From CAVVAH01 sp963746175 (GTDB lineage Bacteria; Actinomycetota; Actinomycetes; JACCUZ01), in contig CAVVAH010000004.1 of NCBI GenBank assembly GCA_963746175.1, positions 806,001 to 870,000 on the forward strand: a stretch of DNA of 64,000 nucleotides. Reading direction: 5' to 3'. The notes under the pieces are model-generated. The model did no database searches. It worked only from the letters and a program-made list of their open reading frames with translations, and was not told where the DNA came from. A program made the translations under genes and the position numbers. Shown here piece by piece: positions 35,702-43,217 of the stretch (position 1 is the first letter of the stretch; each line of letters opens with the position of its first letter).

Positions 35702-35928
35702 ACCCACGGCGCGGGACCGACATGCTCGGCGCCTGGTTGCTCGTCGTGCTGGGCGTGGCCCTGCTCGTCGTCGGAACCATCGGCCTGGTGGGGGCGCTCG
35801 TCCGCGGCGACTGGACGGAGGCACTCGTCACGGCCGTCCTGCTCACGGTGATCGTCTTCGGGGTGAGCCGCGGTGTCGGTCAGCTCCGTCACGTCCGCCC
35901 GACCTACCGCGACCCCGACGACCACTAG
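35698..35928 (+). CDS. small two-helix membrane protein
   Basis: A 76-residue protein starting with an ATG that overlaps the aminotransferase stop as ATGA, so the two are co-translated. Two hydrophobic helices, MLGAWLLVVLGVALLVVGTIGLVGALV and ALVTAVLLTVIVFGVSRGV, are separated by a short RGDWTE turn, and the C-terminus is charged. No family is recognised. Its stop overlaps the stop of the converging SDR gene by one base or more. Confidence 0.65.
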   Translation: MNPRRGTDMLGAWLLVVLGVALLVVGTIGLVGALVRGDWTEALVTAVLLTVIVFGVSRGVGQLRHVRPTYRDPDDH

Positions 35929-36707
35929 GCGGTCTCGCGCTTGCCGCGCAGCGAGCGGGTCCGCCGGGTGGCGGCGGCCAGCACCCGGAACGGCACCCGG
36001 CGCGCGACCGACACGAGGGTCTTGTACTGCAGGCCGGGCACGCACACCACGTGGCCGCGGTCCAGCGCGACGAACGTGTCGGAGACCACGTCGTCTGCGT
36101 CCAACCAGAGCCAGTCCGGCGTCCGTCGCATGTCGACACCGGCTCGCTCGTGGAACTCGGTGTGCGTGAAGCCGGGGCAGAGGGCCAGCACCTGGACGCC
36201 GGTGCCGGCGACGTCACCGGCCAGTCCCTGGGTGAAGCTCGTGACCCAGGCCTTGGCGGCGCCGTAGGTGCCCTGCGGCACGAAGCCGGCGACCGACGAG
36301 ACGTTGATGACGACCCCGTGCCGGCGTTCGAGCATCCCCGGCAGCGCGGCCCGGGTGAGCCGCAGGACCGCGCGGACCAGGACACGGAGCATCCGCTCCT
36401 CGTCCTCGATGTCACCGGTGACGAAGCGCCGGTTGATCGAGAACCCGGCGTTGTTGACCAGCAGGTCCACCGGCCGGTCGAGGTCGCACAGCCGGGACTC
36501 GACCGTGCGGCAGCCCGCGTCGTCGGCCAGGTCCGCGGGCAGCACCTCGACCTGCACGCCGTACGCCGTCCGCAGCTCGCCCGCGAGCGCCTCGAGCCGC
36601 TCGGCGTCCCGCGACACCAGGACGAGGTCGTAGCGGTCGGCGGCCAGGCGCCGGACGAACGCGTTGCCGATGCCGGCGGTGGCGCCGGTGACGAGGGCGG
36701 TGGACAT
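35925..36707 (-). CDS. short-chain dehydrogenase/reductase
   Basis: A 260-residue classical SDR. TALVTGATAGIGNAFVRRLAADR at residues 3-25 is the T-G-x-x-x-G-I-G cofactor motif, LLVNNAGFSIN the NNAG motif, INVSSVAGFVPQ the catalytic Ser region, and YGAAKAW the Y-x-x-x-K pair. The C-terminal tail (WLWLDADDVVSDTFVALDRG, VARRVPFRVLAAATRR) resembles SDR enzymes acting on keto or hydroxyl groups of lipids. GGAGCG and GGAAGGG precede the ATG. A strong hairpin upstream separates it from the permease. Confidence 0.88.
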   Translation of the reverse strand: MSTALVTGATAGIGNAFVRRLAADRYDLVLVSRDAERLEALAGELRTAYGVQVEVLPADLADDAGCRTVESRLCDLDRPVDLLVNNAGFSINRRFVTGDIEDEERMLRVLVRAVLRLTRAALPGMLERRHGVVINVSSVAGFVPQGTYGAAKAWVTSFTQGLAGDVAGTGVQVLALCPGFTHTEFHERAGVDMRRTPDWLWLDADDVVSDTFVALDRGHVVCVPGLQYKTLVSVARRVPFRVLAAATRRTRSLRGKRETA

Positions 36708-36731
36708 CGCTCCACCCTTCCAGGGGCCGGA

Positions 36732-36775
36732 CGCGGCACGACCCGGTGGGGTCGAGCCCACCGGGTCGTGCCGCG
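36732..36775. terminator. 19-bp perfect hairpin downstream of the permease
   Basis: CGCGGCACGACCCGGTGGG (36732-36750) pairs perfectly with the strand at 36757-36775 around a 6-nt loop. It is 13 bp past the permease stop on the minus strand, the usual place for a factor-independent terminator; no T-run follows, as is common in actinobacteria. Confidence 0.8.
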
Positions 36776-36787
36776 AGTCCTGCCGGG

Positions 36788-37699
36788 TCAGACGGCGGCG
36801 AGCTCGCGCTCTCGCTCGGCCTCGGCCTGTGCGGCCTCCTCGCGCCGGTCGCGGCGCAGCCCCTGGAGGGCCAGGCCGAGGGCGAGAGCCCAGACCGTGA
36901 AGGCCACGGCGTACAGCTCGGGGCGGATCGAGTTGGACACCTCGAACGCGTTGAACAGGGTGCGCAGGTTGGTGACGACGATGAGGCCGCCGACCGAGGC
37001 CCCGAGCAGGCGGGTCGGCACGTGCCGGACGAGGTACGCGGCGATCGGGGCGGCGACCAGACCGCCGGCGAGCAGCGCGCCCACGGCCGACCACGGGATG
37101 TCCTCGCTGCCGATGCCGATGAAGAAGCCGATGCTGGCCGCGACCGCGACCAGGAACTCGCTGGTGTCGACGGTGCCGATCACCTTGCGCGGCGTCATCT
37201 TGCCGGAGCTGATGAGCGTCGGGGTCGCGACCGGACCCCAGCCGCCGCCGCCGGTCGCGTCGATGAAGCCCGCGAACAGGCCGAGCGGCGCGAGGAAGCG
37301 CTTGCGCGGCGGGACGTCGGTCTTCTGCACCGGCAGCCGGGTGGAGAAGCGGAGCAGCAGGTAGAGGCCGAGGGCGAGCAGGATGCCGGCCATCCACGGG
37401 GCAGCGTCCTCGGTGGAGAGCTTCGAGAGGAACGTCGCGCCGGCGAAGGCGCCGACGGCGCCGGGGATTCCGATGCGCCGGACGACCTGCCAGTTGACGT
37501 TTCCGAAGCGCCAGTGCGAGACGCCGGACGCCAGCGTGGTGCCGATCTCGGCCAGGTGGACGGACGCCGAGGCGATCGCCGGCGAGTAGCCGGCGGTCAG
37601 CAGCAGCGTGGTGGACGTGACGCCGTAGGCCATGCCCAGCGTCCCGTCGACGAGCTGAGCACCCAGCCCGACGATCGCGATCGTGACGACCGACTTCAT
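36788..37699 (-). CDS. TauE/SafE family sulfite exporter-like permease
   Basis: A 303-residue polytopic protein with about eight membrane spans. VDGTLGMAYGVTSTTLLLTAGYSPAIASASVHLAEIGTTL near the start and FIDATGGGGWGPVATPTLISSGKMTPRKVIGTVDTSEFLV near residue 140 are the two repeats of the TauE/SafE family, which export sulfoacetate, sulfite or other small anions. The sequence resembles the sulfur-assimilation-associated branch. The ATG has GGGAGAAG 5 nt upstream; AT-rich promoter-like DNA with CTATAGG lies just beyond. The nested repeat island begins 170 bp upstream. Confidence 0.88.
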   Translation of the reverse strand: MKSVVTIAIVGLGAQLVDGTLGMAYGVTSTTLLLTAGYSPAIASASVHLAEIGTTLASGVSHWRFGNVNWQVVRRIGIPGAVGAFAGATFLSKLSTEDAAPWMAGILLALGLYLLLRFSTRLPVQKTDVPPRKRFLAPLGLFAGFIDATGGGGWGPVATPTLISSGKMTPRKVIGTVDTSEFLVAVAASIGFFIGIGSEDIPWSAVGALLAGGLVAAPIAAYLVRHVPTRLLGASVGGLIVVTNLRTLFNAFEVSNSIRPELYAVAFTVWALALGLALQGLRRDRREEAAQAEAERERELAAV

Positions 37700-37870
37700 T
37701 GCTTCTCCCTGTTGTCGATGTTTCCTATAGAGAAGATTGACACATGGAGTACTCCGCCGGCCAGCGGATCACGCTCCGACTGCTCGCCAGGTGAGACGAC
37801 TCACACCTGCCCTGTGGACCGTAGGACGGGTGTTCACGGAGAGGCAGTAGCGCTGGGACTGCCTCCCGAA

Positions 37871-38126
37871 CCCGCCGTTCACCGGCAGGTCAGAGCGGCC
37901 AGGACAGTGGCGCTGTCGAGTGCCTGGTCCCCGCCGTCGGCCCCTGACCCGCCGAACAAGATCGTTTGCGACCTCAGTCCCCGACACGCCGACGCACCAC
38001 GGCGTGTCGCGGGAGCCAAGTCGCAAACGATCTTCCGTGGGGCGATGGCGGGCCCTCAGGGGACGGCGACCGGCCGGCACCCACCTCCCCTGTCCTGGCC
38101 GCTCTGACCGCGCCCATGACGGCGGG
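37871..38126. repeat. nested inverted-repeat island with a 77-bp central palindrome
   Basis: Outer arms: CCCGCCGT (37871-37878) with ACGGCGGG (38119-38126), and a 20-bp perfect inverted repeat at 37888-37907 and 38090-38109 carrying GTCAGAGCGGCCAGGAC. At the centre, AAGATCGTTTGCGAC (37958-37972) pairs with 38020-38034 and, inside, GACACGCCG (37983-37991) with CGGCGTGTC (38000-38008). The arms recur around a different core at 45286-45498. It lies in the 573-bp gap between the permease start and the clpB end. Confidence 0.8.
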
Positions 38127-38187
38127 GAGGGCTCGCGGCGGCGGGCCGCTGACCCGCCCTTCCGCTCCGACCGTGGACAACCGCTGC

Positions 38188-38245
38188 CAACCGTGGTGAA
38201 TTCACCGCGGTTGCCGGCAAAATGGATCACGGTCCCGTGATCATT
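38188..38245. repeat. two adjacent palindromes near the clpB 3' end
   Basis: CAACCGTGGTGAATTCACCGCGGTTG (38188-38213, one mismatched pair, centred on GAATTC) is followed by AATGGATCACGG-TC-CCGTGATCATT (about 38220-38245). These are 28 bp or more from the clpB stop at 38273 and may terminate the heat-shock operon transcript or form part of the neighbouring repeat island. Confidence 0.6.
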
Positions 38246-38272
38246 TGCGTCCTGAGCGGGGTGGGTGGACGG

Positions 38273-40903
38273 TCAGGCGGCGGGGGTGACTCGGGTGACG
38301 GCGAGGGTTCCGTGACCGGGCGTGCCGGCGTCGGTGCGGTCTCTGTCCCCGTCCGCGACCAGGTCGACGAGCACGGTGTCGCCGTCGCGGATCTCGCCGG
38401 CGAGCAGGGCTCGGGCCAACGGGTCGCCGATCGCCGACTGCACCAGGCGGCGCAGCGGGCGGGCGCCGTAGACCGGGTCGAAGCCCGTGCGGGCCAGCCA
38501 GTCGCGGGCGGCCGGCGTGACGTCGAGCTCGAGGCGGCGGTCGGCCAGCCGGCGGCGCAGCAGGTCGACCTGCAGGTCGACGATCCGGGACAGCTCGTCC
38601 TGGCCGAGCGCGTCGAAGACGACGATCTCGTCCAGCCGGTTGAGGAACTCCGGCTTGAACGCCGTGCGCACCGCTGCGAGCACCGCCTCGCGACGCGAGT
38701 CCGGCGACATGGTCGGATCGACGATGAACGTCGAGCCGAGGTTGGACGTCAGCACGACGATCGCGTTGCGGAAGTCGACCGTGCGGCCCTGCCCGTCAGT
38801 GAGCCGGCCGTCGTCGAGCACCTGCAGCAGGACGTCGAACACCTCCGGGTGCGCCTTCTCGACCTCGTCGAGCAGCACGACCGTGTACGGCCGGCGGCGG
38901 ACCGCCTCGGTCAGCTGGCCGCCCTCCTCGTAGCCGACGTAGCCGGGGGGTGCACCGACCAGCCGGGCGACCGAGTGCTTCTCGCCGTACTCGCTCATGT
39001 CGATGCGGACCATCGCCCGCTCGTCGTCGAAGAGGAAGTCGGCCAGTGCCTTGGCCAGCTCGGTCTTGCCGACTCCGGTGGGCCCGAGGAACAGGAACGA
39101 GCCGGTCGGCCGGTCCGGGTCGGAGATCCCCGCGCGGGCCCGGCGGACGGCGTCGGACACCGCACGGACCGCCTCGGTCTGGCCGACCAGCCGGCGGCCG
39201 AGCTCGTCCTCCATCCGCAGCAGCTTCGCGGTCTCGCCCTCGAGCAGCCGGCCGGCGGGGATGCCCGTCCAGGCGGCCACGACCTCGGCGACGTCGTCGG
39301 GGCCGACCTCCTCCTTGACCATCGCGTCGCGGGTCTCGGCGCTCGCACGGGCGTCGGCCAGCTCCTTCTCGAGCTGCGGGATCTCGGCGTAGAGCAGCCG
39401 GGACGCGGTGGCCAGGTCGCCGTCGCGCTGGGCGCGGTCGGCCTGGCCACGCAGGTCGTCGAGCCGGGCCATCAGCTCGCCGACCAGGTCGAGCCCGGTC
39501 TTCTCCTGCTCCCAGCGGGCGTTGAGTGCGTTCAGCTCTTCCTGCCTGTCGGCGAGGTCGGCGCGCAACCGTTCCAGCCGCTGGCGGGACGCCTCGTCCG
39601 TCTCCTGCTCGAGAGCGAGCTCCTCCATGTGCAGCCTGTCCACCTGGCGCTGCAGCACATCGATCTCGACCGGCCGCGAGTCGATCTCCATCCGCAGCCT
39701 CGACGCGGCCTCGTCGACCAGGTCGATCGCCTTGTCCGGCAGGAACCGTGACGTGATGTAGCGGTCGGACAGCGTCGCGGCGGCCACCAGCGCGGCGTCG
39801 GTGATGTCGACCTTGTGGTGCGCCTGGTAGCGGTCCTTGAGGCCACGCAGGATCGCGATGGTGTCCTCGACCGAGGGCTCGCCGACCAGCACCGGCTGGA
39901 ACCGCCGCTCCAGCGCGGGGTCCTTCTCGACGTGCTCGCGGAACTCGTCCAGGGTCGTGGCGCCGACCATCCGCAGCTCGCCGCGGGCCAGCATCGGCTT
40001 GAGCATGTTGGACGCGTCCATCGCGCCCTCGCCGGTGGCGCCGGCGCCGACGACGGTGTGCATCTCGTCGATGAAGGTGACGACCCTGCCGTCGCTGCCC
40101 TTGATCTCGTCGAGGACGGCACGCAGCCGCTCCTCGAACTCACCGCGGTACTTCGCGCCGGCCACCATCGCCCCGAGGTCGAGCGCGATCAGCGTCTTGC
40201 CACGCAGCGAGTCGGGCACGTCGCCGGCCACGATGCGCTGCGCGAGCCCCTCGACCACAGCCGTCTTGCCGACACCCGGCTCGCCGATCAGGACCGGGTT
40301 GTTCTTGGTACGCCGGGACAGCACCTGCACGACGCGGCGGATCTCCGCGTCACGGCCGATCACCGGGTCGAGCTGGCCCTCGCGGGCCCGGGCGGTGAGG
40401 TCGACGCCGTACTGCTCGAGCGCCTGGAAGGTCTGCTCCGGGTCGGCGGAGGTGACCTTCGCGCCGGCGCGGACGCGGTCGACCGCCTCGGTGAGCGCGG
40501 TCAGGCCGGCGCCGCGCCCGACGAGCACGTCGGCGGCCCGGGCACCGCTGGTGGCCAGGCCGAGCAGCAGCAGCTCCGTGGAGACATGGCTGTCGCCCCG
40601 GGAGGAGGCCAGGTCGATCGCGGTCGCGGCGACGCGCTGCAGCGCCGGCGACGGGCTGGGCGTCGACACCGACGAGCCGGTTGCCCGGGGCAGGTCGGCC
40701 ACCGCCTTCTCGGCGTCCTCGCGCACGGCGGCCCGATCGGTGCCGACCGCGGCGAGGACCTGGCCCGCGATGCCGTTGTCGTCCTGCAGGAGAGCCCAGA
40801 GGAGGTGCTCGGGCTCGACGGCGGGGTTGCCGTCGCGCAGCGCGCGACGTGAGGCGGCGGCGAAGGCCTCCTGGCTCTTCGTCGTCAGCTGGGTGGCGTC
40901 CAT
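38273..40903 (-). CDS. clpB: ATP-dependent chaperone ClpB
   Basis: An 876-residue Hsp100 disaggregase that frees proteins from aggregates with DnaK. It has the N-terminal Clp repeat (SQEAFAAASRRALRDGNPAVEPEHLLWALL), the first AAA+ domain with Walker A GEPGVGKT and Walker B VVTFIDEMH, a coiled-coil middle domain (LADRQEELNALNARWEQEKTG), and the second AAA+ domain with GPTGVGKTELAKALADFLF and LLDEVEKAHPEVFDVLLQVLDDGRLTD. It is the last gene of the dnaK operon, 48 bp after hspR. Confidence 0.97.
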   Translation of the reverse strand: MDATQLTTKSQEAFAAASRRALRDGNPAVEPEHLLWALLQDDNGIAGQVLAAVGTDRAAVREDAEKAVADLPRATGSSVSTPSPSPALQRVAATAIDLASSRGDSHVSTELLLLGLATSGARAADVLVGRGAGLTALTEAVDRVRAGAKVTSADPEQTFQALEQYGVDLTARAREGQLDPVIGRDAEIRRVVQVLSRRTKNNPVLIGEPGVGKTAVVEGLAQRIVAGDVPDSLRGKTLIALDLGAMVAGAKYRGEFEERLRAVLDEIKGSDGRVVTFIDEMHTVVGAGATGEGAMDASNMLKPMLARGELRMVGATTLDEFREHVEKDPALERRFQPVLVGEPSVEDTIAILRGLKDRYQAHHKVDITDAALVAAATLSDRYITSRFLPDKAIDLVDEAASRLRMEIDSRPVEIDVLQRQVDRLHMEELALEQETDEASRQRLERLRADLADRQEELNALNARWEQEKTGLDLVGELMARLDDLRGQADRAQRDGDLATASRLLYAEIPQLEKELADARASAETRDAMVKEEVGPDDVAEVVAAWTGIPAGRLLEGETAKLLRMEDELGRRLVGQTEAVRAVSDAVRRARAGISDPDRPTGSFLFLGPTGVGKTELAKALADFLFDDERAMVRIDMSEYGEKHSVARLVGAPPGYVGYEEGGQLTEAVRRRPYTVVLLDEVEKAHPEVFDVLLQVLDDGRLTDGQGRTVDFRNAIVVLTSNLGSTFIVDPTMSPDSRREAVLAAVRTAFKPEFLNRLDEIVVFDALGQDELSRIVDLQVDLLRRRLADRRLELDVTPAARDWLARTGFDPVYGARPLRRLVQSAIGDPLARALLAGEIRDGDTVLVDLVADGDRDRTDAGTPGHGTLAVTRVTPAA

Positions 40904-40951
40904 GCGTCCTTCTCGGTTCTGTCGGAACAGCAGTCGGTGGAATGCGGGTCG

Positions 40952-41347
40952 TCAGCGTCCCTGCGGACGCCAGACGACGAGGGACGTGCTGCGCACGTCG
41001 GTGCCGGCTCGGCGAAAGGAGTCCAGCTCCGCCTCCAGCTCGTGGATGCGGGACCGGAGCGCGGTGACCTGGTTCTCCAGCTCGAGGACCTGCCGGACGC
41101 CCTCGAGCCCGAGGCCGAGGCCGGACAGCCGGACCACCTCGCGGAGCACGGCGATGTCGTGCCGGGAGTAGCGGCGGCCACCGCCCGGGGTGCGGGTCGG
41201 GGAGACCAGCCCCAGCCGGTCGTACTGCCGCAGGGTCTGCGCGTGCAGCCCGGTCAGCTCGGCGGCCACCGAGATGACGAACACCGGCGTGGTGTCGTCG
41301 GACTCCCAGACGCCGTCGCGACCGACCATGAAGGGCACGTCACTCAC
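40952..41347 (-). CDS. hspR: heat shock repressor HspR (MerR family)
   Basis: A 131-residue MerR-type regulator with the winged helix VFVISVAAELTGLHAQTLRQYDRLGLVSPTRTPGGGRRYSRHDIAVLREV and a coiled-coil dimerisation helix (ELENQVTALRSRIHELEAELDSFRRA). HspR binds HAIR inverted repeats and represses the dnaK operon, with DnaK as co-repressor. Two HAIR-like sites occur upstream of dnaK. The GTG at 41347 overlaps the dnaJ stop by 8 bp; in-frame V and M codons a few residues later are alternatives. Confidence 0.93.
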   Translation of the reverse strand: MSDVPFMVGRDGVWESDDTTPVFVISVAAELTGLHAQTLRQYDRLGLVSPTRTPGGGRRYSRHDIAVLREVVRLSGLGLGLEGVRQVLELENQVTALRSRIHELEAELDSFRRAGTDVRSTSLVVWRPQGR

Positions 41348-42503
41348 CGGCCTCGAGGAGGCCCGCGCGCGGGTCGTCACCAGCGGTCGCGGCGCGGAAC
41401 GCCTCGACGGCCTCTCGAGCCTTCGCCGACAGCTTGCTGGGTACGGCGACCTCGACCGTGACGAGCAGGTCGCCGTGGCTGCCGTCCTTGCGCCGGACGC
41501 CCTTGCCCTTGACCCGGAAGGTGCGGCCGTTCGTGGTGCCGGCCGGGACCCGCAGGGTGACCGGCGAACCGCCGAGCGTCGGCACCTTGACCTCGCCGCC
41601 GAGCGCAGCCTCGGCGAACGACACCGGCACGGTGAGGGTGAGGTTGTCGCCGGACCGGCCGAACAACCGGTGCGGCGTCACGGTGACCGTGACGAACAGG
41701 TCTCCCGGCGGTCCCCCGCGCTCCCCCGGACCGCCCTTGCCCTTGAGCCGGATCCGTTGACCGTCCTTGACGCCGGCCGGGATCCGGACCGTGATGCTGC
41801 GGGTGCCCATCGCCCGGCCGCTGCCGCGGCAGTCGGGGCACGGGTCGTCGACGACCAGGCCCCGGCCGTGGCACTCGGGGCACGGCTCGGCGAACGCGAA
41901 CCCGCCGGCGTTGCGGCTGGTCTGGCCCGAGCCGTGGCAGGTCGGGCAGGTGTGCGGCATGGCGCCGCCGCGACCGCCCGTGCCGTGGCAGGACGGGCAC
42001 GGCTGCTCGCTGGTCAGCCGCAGCGGGACGGTGACACCTTGCACGGCCTCGTCGAACGGCAGGGTCACCGTCGACTCGACGTCTGCGCCGCGGCGGGCCT
42101 GGGTGCGGGCCCCGCCGCCGGTGCGCTGGCCGAAGAGCCCGCCCAGGACGTCGCCGAGACCGCCGCCGCCCGGTGCGCCGCCGAACAGGTCGCTGAAGTC
42201 GAACTGCGCGCCGCCGGCACCGCCGGCACCGCTGGGCGGCCGGAACCGCCCGGCGCCGCCGGGTCCGAGCAACGTGCGCGTCTCGTCGTACTCCTTGCGG
42301 CGCTCGGTGTCGGAGAGCACGGAGTAGGCCTCCGAGACCTCCTTGAACCGGTCCTCCGCCGTGCTGTCGCCAGCCGCGGCCTTGTCCGGGTGGTTCTCCC
42401 GGGCGAGCTTGCGGTAGGCCTTCTTGATGTCGGCGGCCGACGCGTCCTTGGGGACGCCGAGAGCGGCGTAGTAGTCCTTCTCGAGGTAGTCGCGCTGACT
42501 CAT
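41340..42503 (-). CDS. dnaJ: chaperone DnaJ
   Basis: A 387-residue type I Hsp40. The J-domain has the HPD motif (ARENHPDKAAAG at about 37-40), a Gly/Phe-rich linker (FGGAPGGGGLGDVLGG), four CxxCxGxG zinc repeats (CPSCHGTG, CPTCHGSG, CPECHGRG, CPDCRGSG) near 170-235, and C-terminal substrate-binding domains ending in RTFRVKGKGVRRKDG. It stimulates DnaK ATPase and delivers substrates. Its stop overlaps hspR, so the two are translationally coupled. Confidence 0.97.
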   Translation of the reverse strand: MSQRDYLEKDYYAALGVPKDASAADIKKAYRKLARENHPDKAAAGDSTAEDRFKEVSEAYSVLSDTERRKEYDETRTLLGPGGAGRFRPPSGAGGAGGAQFDFSDLFGGAPGGGGLGDVLGGLFGQRTGGGARTQARRGADVESTVTLPFDEAVQGVTVPLRLTSEQPCPSCHGTGGRGGAMPHTCPTCHGSGQTSRNAGGFAFAEPCPECHGRGLVVDDPCPDCRGSGRAMGTRSITVRIPAGVKDGQRIRLKGKGGPGERGGPPGDLFVTVTVTPHRLFGRSGDNLTLTVPVSFAEAALGGEVKVPTLGGSPVTLRVPAGTTNGRTFRVKGKGVRRKDGSHGDLLVTVEVAVPSKLSAKAREAVEAFRAATAGDDPRAGLLEAGE

Positions 42504-42596
42504 TCGGGGCCCCCGCGGGGACGCGAGCGCAGCGAGCGTCGTCGTGGGGTAGAGCTCATGGCGTCCCCCTCTCGTGGGTCGTGATCGTCGAAACTT

Positions 42597-43217
42597 CTAC
42601 TCGGGGTCGGCGACGGCGACCCGTGCCGGACGGACGACGCGGTCGCCGATCCGGTAGCCGGGCTGGAAGACCTCGACCGCGGTGGTCTCGGTGACGTCCG
42701 GCGACGTCATGTGCGTCAGGGCCTCGTGCACGGTCGGGTCGAACGGGTCGCCGGCCGCACCGAAGCGTTCGAGACCGAGCTTCTCGACAGTCGCCTCGAG
42801 GGCCTCGCCGACGGACTTGAAGCCACCCTCGAGCTCGCCGTGGTCGCGGGCCCGGCCGATGTCGTCGAGGATCGGCAGCAGGTTGGTGAGCACGTTGGCC
42901 ACCGCGGTGTCGCGGATGACGTCGCGGTCCCGGTCGACCCGGCGCCGGTAGTTGGCGTACTCGGCCTGCAGCCGCTGGAGGTCGGCGGTGCGCTCGGCGA
43001 CCTGCTTCGTCAGCTCGTCGACCACGTCGGCACCGAGGCCGTCGGCCGGCGAGTCCGGCACGTCCGACCCCGCGGCCGCGGGGGCCGGCTGGCTGGCGGC
43101 CGGCTCCCGCACCTCACCTGTGGTCGGGTCGATGCGGCGCTTGTCGCGCACGACCGGACCCTGGTGCTCCTCCGCCGGATCCCGCTCGTCGCGGTGCTCG
43201 CCGGGGCGATCGGTCAC
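42597..43217 (-). CDS. grpE: nucleotide exchange factor GrpE
   Basis: A 206-residue GrpE that exchanges ADP for ATP on DnaK. An acidic N-terminus leads to the long coiled coil (LTKQVAERTADLQRLQAEYANYRRRVDRDRDVI) and a C-terminal head with VSFEP-like EVFQPGYRIGDRVVRPARVAVA. Start is a GTG overlapping the dnaK stop as GTGA. The dnaJ ATG is 93 bp downstream of its stop; a small GCGAGCGCAGCGAGCG palindrome is in that gap. Confidence 0.96.
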   Translation of the reverse strand: MTDRPGEHRDERDPAEEHQGPVVRDKRRIDPTTGEVREPAASQPAPAAAGSDVPDSPADGLGADVVDELTKQVAERTADLQRLQAEYANYRRRVDRDRDVIRDTAVANVLTNLLPILDDIGRARDHGELEGGFKSVGEALEATVEKLGLERFGAAGDPFDPTVHEALTHMTSPDVTETTAVEVFQPGYRIGDRVVRPARVAVADPE

